A stretch of DNA of 64,000 nt from JBKECP01 sp047974765 (GTDB lineage: Bacteria; Pseudomonadota; Gammaproteobacteria; Pseudomonadales; Halieaceae). The notes beneath the pieces are model-generated. The model was not told the DNA's origin. It was given only the letters and a program-made list of their open reading frames with translations, and searched no databases. Position numbers and translations under genes: made by a program. Numbering within the stretch: position 1 is the stretch's first letter; every line of letters begins with the position of its first letter. The stretch is taken from NCBI GenBank assembly GCA_047974765.1, contig JBKECP010000009.1:124001-188000 (forward strand), read 5' to 3'. Below are positions 14,777 through 22,761 of this stretch, piece after piece.

Positions 14777-17302
14777 TCAGCTGACGGCTACCAGGCGGAT
14801 TTTCTCTTCGGGGCGGGCGGGGCGGATCTGGCTGCGCTCCTCGACGAAGACCACGCCGGGGTCCTGTTCATCGCTGTTAATGAATTCGCGGAAGCGCTTG
14901 CGTTTTTCCGGATCATTAAGGACGCTGTTCCACTCGCACTGGTAGGTGTCAATGACGCGGGCCATCTCTTGCTCCAGTTCTTCGCCAATGCCCAGGCTGT
15001 CGTCGATGATGACTGCGCGCAGGTAATCGAGGCCGCCCTCCAGATTGTCCATCCATACTGAGGTGCGCTGTAAACGATCAGCAGTGCGGATATAGAACAT
15101 CAGGAAGCGGTCGATATAGCGGATCAGGGTGTCGTCGTCGAGGTCGGTGGCGAACAGGTCCGCGTGCCGCGGCTTCATGCCGCCGTTGCCGCAGAGGTAG
15201 AGGTTCCAGCCGTTTTCGGTAGCGATAATGCCGAAGTCCTTCGACTGCGCCTCGGCGCACTCGCGGGTGCAGCCGGAGACGGCGGACTTCAGTTTGTGAG
15301 GCGAGCGCAGACCCTTGTAGCGGTTTTCGATACGAATCGCCATGCCCACGCTGTCCTGCACGCCGTAGCGGCACCAGCTGCTGCCGACACAGGATTTGAC
15401 CGTGCGCAGTGACTTGCCGTAGGCGTGGCCAGTTTCAAAACCGGCGTCGATCAGCTTCTGCCAGATTTCCGGCAGCTGGTTCAGGCGTGCGCCGAATAAA
15501 TCCACCCGCTGACCACCGGTAATTTTAGTGTAGAGACCGTAGTCGCGGGCTACCTCACCGAGTACGATCAGCTTTTCGGGGGTGATCTCACCTCCGGCAA
15601 TTCTGGGTACCACCGAGTAGGTGCCGTCTTTTTGCATATTGGCCAGGAAGGTGTCGTTGGTGTCTTGTAGACCAACATGGGACAGCTCGAGCACATGCTC
15701 GTTCCACAATGAGGCGAGGATGGAGGCAACTGCGGGCTTACAGATATCGCAGCCGTGGCCCTTGCCGTGGTTGTGCAGCAGCTCCTCGAAGGTTTTGATC
15801 TGGTTGATGCGAAGCAGATGGTGCAGCTCCTGCCGTGTATAGGCAAAGTGCTCGCACAGGCTTTTGTCGACGATCACGCCGCGGGCGCTGAGCTCGTCTT
15901 CCACGATACTTTTGAGCATGGCCGCGCAGCCGCCGCAGCCAGTGCTGGCTTTGGTCTGGCTCTTGACCTCGGCGATGCTACAACAGCCGCCATCAATGGC
16001 TCCGACAATATCGCCCTTGGTCACGTTGAGACAGCTGCACACGGTGGCTGTCATTGGCAGGGCGGCTGCGCCCAGCATCGGTTTTTCACTGGCGGTGGGC
16101 AGAATCATCGCCTCCGGCTCGGGCGGCAGCTCGATATCGTTGAGGTGGTACTGCAGCAGGGTGTCGTAGTCGCTGCAATCGCCCACCAGTACCGCACCCA
16201 GCAGCTGTTTGCTGTCGGCACTGGTAATCAGGCGCTTGTAGACCTGCTCGCGCTGGTCGCCAAAGACATAGGAAATGGAACCTTCGGTACGGCCGTGGGC
16301 ATCGCCGATGGAGCCTACATCCACGCCGAGCAGCTTCAGCTTGGTGCTCATGTCAGCGCCGGTGAATTCGGTGGTCTGACCCGCCAGCTGATTGGCGACA
16401 ACTTCTGCCATTCGGTAGCCAGGTGCGACCAGGCCGTAGATACGGCCGCCAAAGAGAGCGCATTCGCCAATGGCAAAGATATCGGAATCGCTGGTTTTGC
16501 AGTGGTAGTCGATAACAATGCCTCCGCGTTCACCAACATCGAGCTTGCTCTGGCGGGCGAGATCATCGCGGGGGCGGATGCCGGCCGAGAACACGATCAT
16601 ATCCGTGTCGAGGCTGCTGTCGTCGGCGAAGTCCATGCGCAGTGTGCTGGCGCCTTTGCCACCTTCAACAATGGCTTTGGTGTTTTTGCTGGTTAGCACC
16701 TGTACACCCAGGCCCTCGATTTGCCGACGCAGCATGGCGGAACCGCCGTCGTCAAGTTGCACGCCCATCAGGCCGGGCGCAAATTCCACCACAGAGGTTT
16801 GTAAACCCAGATTGCGCAGGGCGTTGGCACATTCCAGGCCGAGCAGACCGCCGCCCACTACCACGCCGGTCTTGCTGTTCTTTGCAATGGCCTTGATGCG
16901 GCCGAGGTCATCGATAGTGCGGTAGGTCAGACAGTGCTCGTGGTCAGAGCCTGGAACCGGCGGTACAAAGGGGTAGGAACCGCAGGCGAGAATCAGTTTG
17001 TCGTAGCTGAAACAGCGGCCGTTGCCCGTTGTAACCGTATTTTTTTTTCGATCAACAGAAGTGACCGGATCACCAAAGTGGGCCTGCACTCCCCATTCGA
17101 TATAGATTTCACGCGTGGTCAATGCCAGATCTGAAGGCTTGCGACCGGAGAACACTTCCGACAGGTGTACACGGTCATAGGCCGGGCGGGGTTCTTCACC
17201 GATCACCGTGATGGTGTCGCCCGTGTTGAGTTTGACCAGAGACTCAACAAAATGATGGCCGACCATACCGTTACCAACAACGACAATATTTCTGTTTGCC
17301 AT
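14777..17302 (-). CDS. nirB: NADH-dependent nitrite reductase large subunit NirB
   Basis: An 841-residue protein of the usual NirB length. Order of domains: FAD/NADH oxidoreductase (1 to about 310, starting IVVVGNGMVGHHFVE), a BFD-like [2Fe-2S] domain (CSCLNV...STGCGGC, about 425-470), and the sulfite/nitrite reductase hemoprotein half with siroheme/[4Fe-4S] ligands Cys638, Cys644, Cys677 and Cys681 (CVGSSWC and GCTREC). It takes electrons from NADH through FAD to siroheme and reduces nitrite by six electrons to ammonium. Together with the sigma-54-like promoter upstream this points to nitrogen assimilation rather than respiration. Siroheme comes from the same precorrin-2 branch as the haem d1 genes downstream. 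Confidence 0.95.
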   Translation of the reverse strand: MANRNIVVVGNGMVGHHFVESLVKLNTGDTITVIGEEPRPAYDRVHLSEVFSGRKPSDLALTTREIYIEWGVQAHFGDPVTSVDRKKNTVTTGNGRCFSYDKLILACGSYPFVPPVPGSDHEHCLTYRTIDDLGRIKAIAKNSKTGVVVGGGLLGLECANALRNLGLQTSVVEFAPGLMGVQLDDGGSAMLRRQIEGLGVQVLTSKNTKAIVEGGKGASTLRMDFADDSSLDTDMIVFSAGIRPRDDLARQSKLDVGERGGIVIDYHCKTSDSDIFAIGECALFGGRIYGLVAPGYRMAEVVANQLAGQTTEFTGADMSTKLKLLGVDVGSIGDAHGRTEGSISYVFGDQREQVYKRLITSADSKQLLGAVLVGDCSDYDTLLQYHLNDIELPPEPEAMILPTASEKPMLGAAALPMTATVCSCLNVTKGDIVGAIDGGCCSIAEVKSQTKASTGCGGCAAMLKSIVEDELSARGVIVDKSLCEHFAYTRQELHHLLRINQIKTFEELLHNHGKGHGCDICKPAVASILASLWNEHVLELSHVGLQDTNDTFLANMQKDGTYSVVPRIAGGEITPEKLIVLGEVARDYGLYTKITGGQRVDLFGARLNQLPEIWQKLIDAGFETGHAYGKSLRTVKSCVGSSWCRYGVQDSVGMAIRIENRYKGLRSPHKLKSAVSGCTRECAEAQSKDFGIIATENGWNLYLCGNGGMKPRHADLFATDLDDDTLIRYIDRFLMFYIRTADRLQRTSVWMDNLEGGLDYLRAVIIDDSLGIGEELEQEMARVIDTYQCEWNSVLNDPEKRKRFREFINSDEQDPGVVFVEERSQIRPARPEEKIRLVAVS

Positions 17303-17373
17303 GTACGTTCGCTCCTATCCTGCAAATCGGGCCTCCATTGTGTGAGGGTGTGAGGCCTATCCACGAGGAATAT

Positions 17374-17389
17374 TACAAACGCTGTGCCA
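17374..17389 (-). promoter_or_regulatory. Sigma-54-type -24/-12 promoter of nirBD
   Basis: On the reverse strand the bases read TGGCACAGCGTTTGTA, matching the sigma-54 consensus TGGCAC-N5-TTGC except for the last C. It lies about 72 bases before the nirB start. About 90-130 bases further upstream, GGTGCA occurs twice (17477-17482 and 17499-17504), resembling NtrC half-sites, though in direct rather than inverted orientation. Nitrogen control by NtrC is therefore suggested but not shown. Confidence 0.5.
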
Positions 17390-17559
17390 TAATTTTTATT
17401 TTTATTTTAATTCAGTGCCTTAGGACATATTTTTGAAATATGTGACTTATAGCTGACAAGTTTGTTTACCTAATTTGGTGCAAGTAGTGAATAATTTCGG
17501 TGCACAATGTCAGGGTAATAGAGATATCGCTATCTAATCAGTGAAAATGTCATAAGCCT

Positions 17560-18114
17560 GTGATCAATATAGTTATCCTGATTGTTGTTCGGCTCTTCTC
17601 CGGTCCTATGAGTGAAAAAGGATACCGATCCCCACGTAATCTGTTGGTATATGTCGACCAGGTGTTTATCAGCAAGAGCGAGCGGCGCATGGAACACTGT
17701 GAGTTCGTGGACAAGGGGTGGCGTTTCACCCGCCGTTTCTGCCGGGTGATCAGCGGCCTGTGCCGCCACATGAGTATTCAGGCGGTTTCCAGGCATCTGG
17801 GGGTGCGTTGGGAAACGGTGAAGAATATCGACAATGCGTACCTGGCCGAAACCCTTCCGGCACTCGACCCGACACAGCTGACGGGTCTGAAGTCCCTCGG
17901 TGTTGATGAGGTGGCCAGGGCAAAAGGCCACGATTATATGACTGTTATTTACGACATGGAGAAAGGGCATTTAATTGGCGTGGAAACAGGCCGAACGGCT
18001 GATGTTTTCTCTGGATTTCTAAAGCAGATTCCAGCAGAAACCGCTGAAAAAATAGAGGCTGTCGCAATGGACATGGGGCCGTTTGAAAATCAGGCAGTCA
18101 TCCCTTCCGGATAA
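17560..18114 (+). pseudogene. Truncated ISL3-family transposase
   Basis: The 185-codon open frame matches the middle of ISL3-type (IS204/IS1001/IS1165) transposases: a helix-turn-helix region (MSIQAVSRHLGVRWETVKNI), the first catalytic Asp in LGVDEVARAKGHDYMTVIYD, and VAMDMGPFENQAV. The N-terminal zinc finger is missing and the frame ends just before the expected D-x-FH that holds the second catalytic Asp, so the protein lacks most of the DDE domain. No inverted ends were recognised. It separates nirB from the haem d1 operon and marks a past insertion or rearrangement at that junction. Confidence 0.75.
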
Positions 18115-18429
18115 GGACTCAATATTCTATTTTGCGGCCTAATATTCACTCATAAGAGTGGAAATGAGCCTGTTGTTCTGAATATATATTTTTTATTTCC
18201 TTGTTTTTGATCGCTTATTGATAATAAACCCTTTTAGAGCTACCTATTTTGCATTAGCGCTCTGTTTAAAGTAGGTAACAGGGCATCCAGCCTCTGTCTT
18301 CCTTGATTTTTGTCAAATTGAAATCAACTACAGCATGATAGAAATGCAGCCCGGTTATCATGCGTGCTGCTGATATGCGGCAGTGTGTTTTTGTGTGTTG
18401 TGCACTTACTTCAAGCAAGGGGTGAAGTA
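18115..18429 (+). other. Leader region of the haem d1 operon
   Basis: This 315-base AT-rich stretch contains no coding potential that I can support. It holds the FNR/Dnr-type site at 18303-18316 and, near 18148-18166, a small CACTC/GAGTG stem that could be the left-over end of the ISL3 element or a weak terminator. Translation of nirE could in principle begin as early as 18364. Confidence 0.5.
18303..18316 (+). promoter_or_regulatory. FNR/Anr/Dnr-type box upstream of nirE
   Basis: TTGATTTTTGTCAA matches the TTGAT-N4-ATCAA consensus at 9 of 10 defined positions. It overlaps a wider inverted repeat, TTGATTT (18303-18309) with AAATCAA (18321-18327). CATGAT at 18334-18339 could be the -10 box, placing the site close to -41, as for class II activation by oxygen- or NO-responsive regulators of denitrification genes. 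Confidence 0.65.
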
Positions 18430-19245
18430 GTGGTTGCTGTATATCAGAATGTTCATGTTTTTCTTGTTGGTGCGGGTCCCGGTGATCCCGATCTGTTGAC
18501 GGTTAAGGCCCATAAATTGATATCAAGTGCCGATGTTGTCGTTATTGATCGTCTTGTTTCCGATAAAGTGGCTGAACTTATTTCGACAACTGCTACCCGC
18601 ATTTATGTGGGGAAACAACCTGGCAGACACTCTCGATCTCAGAATGAAATCAATGACATCCTGGTTCGCCTGGGCAGGCAAAAAGTAAAGGTGGTTCGTC
18701 TGAAAGGAGGAGACCCCTATATTTTCGGACGCGGTAGTGAGGAAGCACAGCATCTGCTGGCTCACGACATACCTTTTGAGATGGTGCCCGGCATTACTGC
18801 GGCTCAGGGTTGCAGTGGTCTTAACGGCATTCCCTTGACACATCGCGGTTATGCAACAGGTGTGCGTTATGTAACGGGGCACCGCAGTCATAACGGCAAA
18901 CTTGATCTCAATTGGGCAAGCCTGGCCTGTGAACAGACTACACTGGTGATATATATGGGAGTGTCCAGTATTGGTTTCATTGCCCGTCAGCTGGTAGCAC
19001 ATGGTCTGTCGTCAACGACACCTGTTGCTGCTATTGAAAAAGGTTCCTCAAAGGATCAGCGACAGATTATCGGTTCATTGGAAGATATATATACCAAGGT
19101 TACGGCAGCTGATTTCAGGCCACCTACCTTGTTTATTGTTGGCAAGGTCGTATCACTGGCGCAAACACTGAACTGGAAAAAACAGTACTACGGTGAAGAA
19201 TCTTTGGATTTGCAAAAGCTCAAAAATGCTTTTGGTACGGCTTAA
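18430..19245 (+). CDS. nirE: Uroporphyrinogen-III C-methyltransferase NirE
   Basis: A 271-residue SAM-dependent methyltransferase. Family signatures are present: VGAGPGDPDLLTVKAHKLI near the N-terminus and VRLKGGDPYIFGRGSEEA near residue 90, followed by VPGITAAQGC and GIPLTHRG. It methylates uroporphyrinogen III at C2 and C7 to give precorrin-2, the entry to both siroheme and haem d1; as the first gene of this cluster it is named NirE. GTG 18430 is preferred because AGGGGTG lies about 6 bases upstream and the product then begins shortly before the methyltransferase fold; the upstream in-frame extension to 18364 looks like a spurious hydrophobic leader. The next gene begins inside its end, so translation is coupled. 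Confidence 0.9.
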   Translation: MVAVYQNVHVFLVGAGPGDPDLLTVKAHKLISSADVVVIDRLVSDKVAELISTTATRIYVGKQPGRHSRSQNEINDILVRLGRQKVKVVRLKGGDPYIFGRGSEEAQHLLAHDIPFEMVPGITAAQGCSGLNGIPLTHRGYATGVRYVTGHRSHNGKLDLNWASLACEQTTLVIYMGVSSIGFIARQLVAHGLSSTTPVAAIEKGSSKDQRQIIGSLEDIYTKVTAADFRPPTLFIVGKVVSLAQTLNWKKQYYGEESLDLQKLKNAFGTA

Positions 19246-19549
19246 TCTACTATTTGTTTTGCTGCTTTTATCTGCCTTTGTAGAGGCAGATATTACCGCT
19301 GTGCGCCAGGTGGAACTGGAGAGCTTTCTGGAACAGGATTGTGGTTCCTGTCATGGATTACAGCGTCGCGGTGGTTTGGGTAGCCCGCTATTACCGGAAT
19401 CACTTAGGGCTGTTGATGACGCCACTCTGGTACAGATTATTCTTGAAGGTATACCTGGCACGGCGATGCCGCCCTGGAAGGCACTTCTTTCTGAAGAGGA
19501 AGCTGCTTTTCTTGTGCAGCAATTGCGTAAAGGACTGATTAAAAAATGA
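19226..19549 (+). CDS. nirC: Small periplasmic c-type cytochrome, NirC-like
   Basis: The 107-residue product has a signal peptide (about 1-21, ending FVEA) and one haem c motif, CGSCH, followed by GLQRRGGLGSPLLPESL and a late Met in PGTAMPPWK that can serve as axial ligand. Size and position match NirC (cytochrome c55x), an electron carrier for cd1 nitrite reductase or for NirN/NirF steps. ATG 19226 lies inside the end of nirE. The stop overlaps the nirF start by 4 bases. The LLPESL motif also occurs in the N-terminal cytochrome domain of NirN in this operon, so the two domains are related. Confidence 0.8.
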   Translation: MLLVRLNLLFVLLLLSAFVEADITAVRQVELESFLEQDCGSCHGLQRRGGLGSPLLPESLRAVDDATLVQIILEGIPGTAMPPWKALLSEEEAAFLVQQLRKGLIKK

Positions 19550-20745
19550 TTATTAATAGAAGCGTCCGTTATTTTTTCAGTGTGCTGATACTTGTGAGTG
19601 TTGCGCTGCTCAGTGCCTGTATCTCTCAGCAGCAGCAGCTGTTGTCTGCGCTACGTGGTACAGGTGACCTTGGCATTGTTGTCGAACGTGCCACTGGTTC
19701 TGTACTGGTGGTGGATAACACCCACGATATTATTCTTGACCGGGTAGAAGGACTCGGTGATCTCTCCCACGCCTCTGCTGTGTTTTCACGGGATGCGCGT
19801 TATGTCTATATCTTTGGCCGCGATGGTGGTCTGAGCAAGGTGGACCTGCTCAAGGGTATGTTGGTGCAGCGTATTGTTCAGGGAGGCAACGCCATTGGAG
19901 GTGCTATTTCCCAGGATGGCAGGCTGGTGGCTGTATCCAATTACGAGCCGGGTGGTGTGCGCGTGTTCAAGTCTGATGACCTGGCTATGGTGGCGGATAT
20001 TCCCTCTACCCACGGCTCTAAAACAGTTGGTTTGACCGATGCGCCGGGAAACCTGTTTATGGTCAGTCTCTGGGATACGGGTGAAATCTGGAAGCTGGAT
20101 TTTTCTGGTGGTAATGAACCTGCTGTCACCCGCTTTGAGCAGGTGGGCCTTAATCCCTACGACGCCCTGATTAGCCCCGATGGTCGTTATTATATCGCTG
20201 GTCTCTACGGTGAAGATGGTTTGGCCAAACTCGATTTGTGGAATGAAGAACAGGGTGTTAAACGCATCCTCGATAATTACGGCAAAGGCAGGCAAAAATT
20301 GCCAGTCTACAAAATGCCTCACCTGGAGGGCTGGGCTGTAGCAGGCGATTTGATTTTTCTGCCTGCGGTAGGTCGACATGAGGTATTGGTACTGGATAAG
20401 CGCAGTTGGCAGGAGGTGGGGCGCATCCCGGTGCACGGACAACCAATTTTCACTATGGCACAGCCTGGTGGTCGCTATATCTGGGTAAATTTCTCGGTGC
20501 CCAATAACGATACTGTTCAGGTAATTGATAGTCAGGCACTGACTATTATCAAAACGCTGACGCCAGGTAAGGGTGTATTACATATGGAGTTTACGCCTCG
20601 GGGTGAAAAAGTCTGGTTATCACTGCGTGATGAAAATCGTGTCGATATCTACAATACCCGCAGTTTTGAAAGGGTGGCTTCGATTGAAGCCAATAAGCCA
20701 AGTGGTATTTTTTTCAGTGATCGTGCCCACAAGACAGGGTTGTAA
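19546..20745 (+). CDS. nirF: Haem d1 biosynthesis protein NirF (lipoprotein)
   Basis: A 399-residue eight-bladed propeller protein related to the d1 domain of NirS/NirN. The N-terminus is a lipoprotein signal (LLSAC, Cys25), so it is tethered in the periplasm. Family features include GDLGIVVERATGSVLVVD near 38-55 with the propeller start, ISPDGRYYIAGLYGEDGLAK, and KMPHLEGW with a conserved His. NirF binds a late haem d1 precursor and is needed between NirJ and NirN steps. It sits between the NirC-like cytochrome and nirD with 4-base and 1-base overlaps. Compared with NirN it lacks the cytochrome c domain. Confidence 0.92.
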   Translation: MIINRSVRYFFSVLILVSVALLSACISQQQQLLSALRGTGDLGIVVERATGSVLVVDNTHDIILDRVEGLGDLSHASAVFSRDARYVYIFGRDGGLSKVDLLKGMLVQRIVQGGNAIGGAISQDGRLVAVSNYEPGGVRVFKSDDLAMVADIPSTHGSKTVGLTDAPGNLFMVSLWDTGEIWKLDFSGGNEPAVTRFEQVGLNPYDALISPDGRYYIAGLYGEDGLAKLDLWNEEQGVKRILDNYGKGRQKLPVYKMPHLEGWAVAGDLIFLPAVGRHEVLVLDKRSWQEVGRIPVHGQPIFTMAQPGGRYIWVNFSVPNNDTVQVIDSQALTIIKTLTPGKGVLHMEFTPRGEKVWLSLRDENRVDIYNTRSFERVASIEANKPSGIFFSDRAHKTGL

Positions 20746-21206
20746 TGATGGCGTCATTGGCTATAGAGAGAATTGACCTGCGTATTCTCAATGAATTCCA
20801 GCGCGGCTTTCCTCTGTGTGAACGACCCTATCTGACACTGGGCGATACGCTGGGTATCAGTGAGGAAGAAGTCATAGAGCGTCTTGGTCGCCTGTGTGAT
20901 AGCGGCCATATTTCACGCATAGGCGCTGTTGTTCAGCCTGGAAGCATGGGTGTCAGCACCTTGGCGGCGATGCAGGTGCCTCTATCGCGCATCGACGAAA
21001 TTGCCGCTTATATCAATGCACGTGAAGATGTGAATCACAACTATCTGCGTGAGCATCACTACAATATGTGGTTTGTTATGAACTGTACCAGCGAGCAGGC
21101 CTTGGAGCTGGCCGTGGATGAGATTGAGTGCTATGCAAACCTGCCTGTGCTGATGTTGCGAATGCTCAAGGATTACCACCTCGACCTGGGTTTTGATCTG
21201 CAATGA
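20745..21206 (+). CDS. nirD: Siroheme decarboxylase subunit NirD (Lrp/AsnC-like)
   Basis: The 153-residue protein has an AsnC-type winged helix (about 8-60) and a RAM-like domain containing VNHNYLREHHYNMWFVMNC. The HNY-x-R-x-H-x-x-NMWFV pattern is that of NirD/NirG subunits, with His residues for substrate decarboxylation. Siroheme decarboxylase converts siroheme to 12,18-didecarboxysiroheme in the cytoplasm; the DNA-binding fold is reused and does not imply a regulator. The ATG overlaps the nirF stop. In operon order it is the first of four related subunits (D, L, G, H). Confidence 0.9.
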   Translation: MMASLAIERIDLRILNEFQRGFPLCERPYLTLGDTLGISEEEVIERLGRLCDSGHISRIGAVVQPGSMGVSTLAAMQVPLSRIDEIAAYINAREDVNHNYLREHHYNMWFVMNCTSEQALELAVDEIECYANLPVLMLRMLKDYHLDLGFDLQ

Positions 21207-21751
21207 TGAAGTTATCGTCGACTGACATTGAATTGTTACAGGCATTGCAGGATGGTCTGCCATTATCGCCACGGCCCTATCGGGATCTTGCCCAATGCCT
21301 GTCTCTGAGTGAAGCGCAGATAGTTGAACGGCTGGCACAGTTGCAGTATGAGGGCAGCATTAAACGATTTGGTATTATCGTTCGCCATCATGAGCTGGGT
21401 TATTGCCATAACGGTATGTGTGTCTGGGATGTGCCGGATGAACGGGTTGATGAAGTGGGACTGGCTTTTGGTCACTATAATTTCGTTAGCTTGTGCTACC
21501 AGCGTAACCGCCATCTTCCGGATTGGCCCTATAACCTGTTTTGTATGATTCACGGCAGGGATCGTGCTGTAGTCATTGCTAATGCAAGCCGATTGGCACG
21601 AGAAAATAATCTGTTGCAAGTGCGTCGAGATATTTTGTTTAGCATGCGTCGTTTTAAACAACGCGGTGCGCGCTATCCATTGTCTGCTGTTGCACCAAAA
21701 TGCGTTATTACACCTGTGTTGTCAGTGCAGCGTGACGAGATCGGGTCGTGA
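21203..21751 (+). CDS. nirL: Siroheme decarboxylase subunit NirL
   Basis: A 182-residue AsnC-like protein of the NirL/NirH type, recognised by FVSLCYQRNRHLPDWPYNLF and CMIHGRDR in the C-terminal domain and by IKRFGIIVRHHELGY at the end of the winged helix. It partners with NirD in decarboxylating siroheme. It carries an extra C-terminal stretch of about 25 residues (RYPLSAVAPKCVITPVLS) not seen in the other three subunits. Its start overlaps the nirD stop by 4 bases and its stop overlaps the nirG start by 4 bases. Confidence 0.9.
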   Translation: MMKLSSTDIELLQALQDGLPLSPRPYRDLAQCLSLSEAQIVERLAQLQYEGSIKRFGIIVRHHELGYCHNGMCVWDVPDERVDEVGLAFGHYNFVSLCYQRNRHLPDWPYNLFCMIHGRDRAVVIANASRLARENNLLQVRRDILFSMRRFKQRGARYPLSAVAPKCVITPVLSVQRDEIGS

Positions 21752-22224
21752 AAGGCTGCCTGCAAGATCAGGTTGTAAATCTGGATGCGCTTGACCGACA
21801 GCTGATTAATACCCTGCAAAAGGGTTTTCCTCTGACTGAACGACCCTTTGCTGATGTTGCCAGGTTGCTGTCTACAGATGAGGATACCGTACTATCCAGG
21901 CTTGGATACTTGCGTGAAAGTGGCGTATTGACTCGTTTTGGTCCCATGTACAACGCCGAACAGCTCGGAGGCGGGCTGACACTGGCGGCGCTGTCAGTAC
22001 CGGAGGAAGATTTTGAGCGTATTAGCACTATCGTCAATGCCATGCCCGAGGTCGCTCACAACTACCGGCGTGAGCACCGCTTGAATATGTGGTTTGTGCT
22101 GGCCACGGAAATGCCGGAACGTATTGATAGCTGCTGCGATGAGATAGAGCAGGCAACCGGACTGAAGGTTTATAACATGCCTAAAAAGCGTGAATTTTTT
22201 ATCGGCCTGATGTTTGAGGTGTAG
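21748..22224 (+). CDS. nirG: Siroheme decarboxylase subunit NirG
   Basis: A 158-residue NirD/NirG-type subunit: winged helix (about 12-65, with LTRFGPMYNAEQLGG after it) and the VAHNYRREHRLNMWFVLAT motif. It starts with GTG at 21748 inside the nirL stop. Similarity to the nirD product (both share GFPL-x-ERP-x-x-x-V/L and HNY-x-REH) shows that the D-L and G-H pairs arose by duplication. It should pair with NirH. Confidence 0.9.
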   Translation: MKGCLQDQVVNLDALDRQLINTLQKGFPLTERPFADVARLLSTDEDTVLSRLGYLRESGVLTRFGPMYNAEQLGGGLTLAALSVPEEDFERISTIVNAMPEVAHNYRREHRLNMWFVLATEMPERIDSCCDEIEQATGLKVYNMPKKREFFIGLMFEV

Positions 22225-22257
22225 AGAGCGGGGCGCTTGTCTAAGGAGTTATGGCAA

Positions 22258-22728
22258 ATGGATAAGGTGGATCGGGCTATTATCAAGGCTACCCAGGCGG
22301 GCCTGCCGCTGGTGGCGGAACCTTATAATGCGGTGGGTGAAATGATCGGACTGCCTGGTGAACAGGTTCGTCAGCGGATGCAGCGGATGCTAACAGTGGG
22401 CGCTATCCGTCGTATTGGTGCTGTACCCAATCACTATGCCCTGGGTTATACCGCCAACGCCATGTCGACCTGGGATATTGCGGACGACAAAATAGCGGAA
22501 GCAGGTCAGCGCATCGGGGCACTCGATTATGTAAGCCACTGTTATGAGCGCCCCCGCCATCAGCCATTATGGAATTACAATCTGTTTGCGATGGTGCACG
22601 CCAAAGACAAAGCCGGTTGTCTGATTCGAGTTGAAGCCATGATTGAATTATTGGGCGATGATTATCGGAGTCACGATGTACTGTTCAGCTCCGCTATTTT
22701 GAAAAAAACCGGCTTGCGTATTGCCTAG
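22258..22728 (+). CDS. nirH: Siroheme decarboxylase subunit NirH
   Basis: A 156-residue NirL/NirH-type subunit marked by VSHCYERPRHQPLWNYNLFA and MVHAKDK. ATG 22258 is used because AAGGAG lies 9 bases upstream; a TTG at 22237 would lengthen the product by seven residues and lacks a site. It is separated from nirG by 33 bases, the longest gap since nirE. With D, L and G present, the full four-gene decarboxylase set is encoded, as in Pseudomonas, rather than the fused nirDL form found in other denitrifiers. Confidence 0.9.
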   Translation: MDKVDRAIIKATQAGLPLVAEPYNAVGEMIGLPGEQVRQRMQRMLTVGAIRRIGAVPNHYALGYTANAMSTWDIADDKIAEAGQRIGALDYVSHCYERPRHQPLWNYNLFAMVHAKDKAGCLIRVEAMIELLGDDYRSHDVLFSSAILKKTGLRIA

Positions 22729-22761
22729 CCAGATACTGTGTACAGTTTTTACAGGTGAATC

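Noticed and set aside
15755..16696. 313-codon forward open frame inside nirB
   Set aside because: It is antisense to strongly conserved NirB sequence, rich in Ala/Gly/His from codon mirror effects, and has no recognisable domain.
20745..22728. Four AsnC/Lrp-type transcription regulators
   Set aside because: The HNY-x-R-x-H and CY-x-R-x-RH patterns and the operon place them as siroheme decarboxylase subunits rather than DNA-binding regulators.
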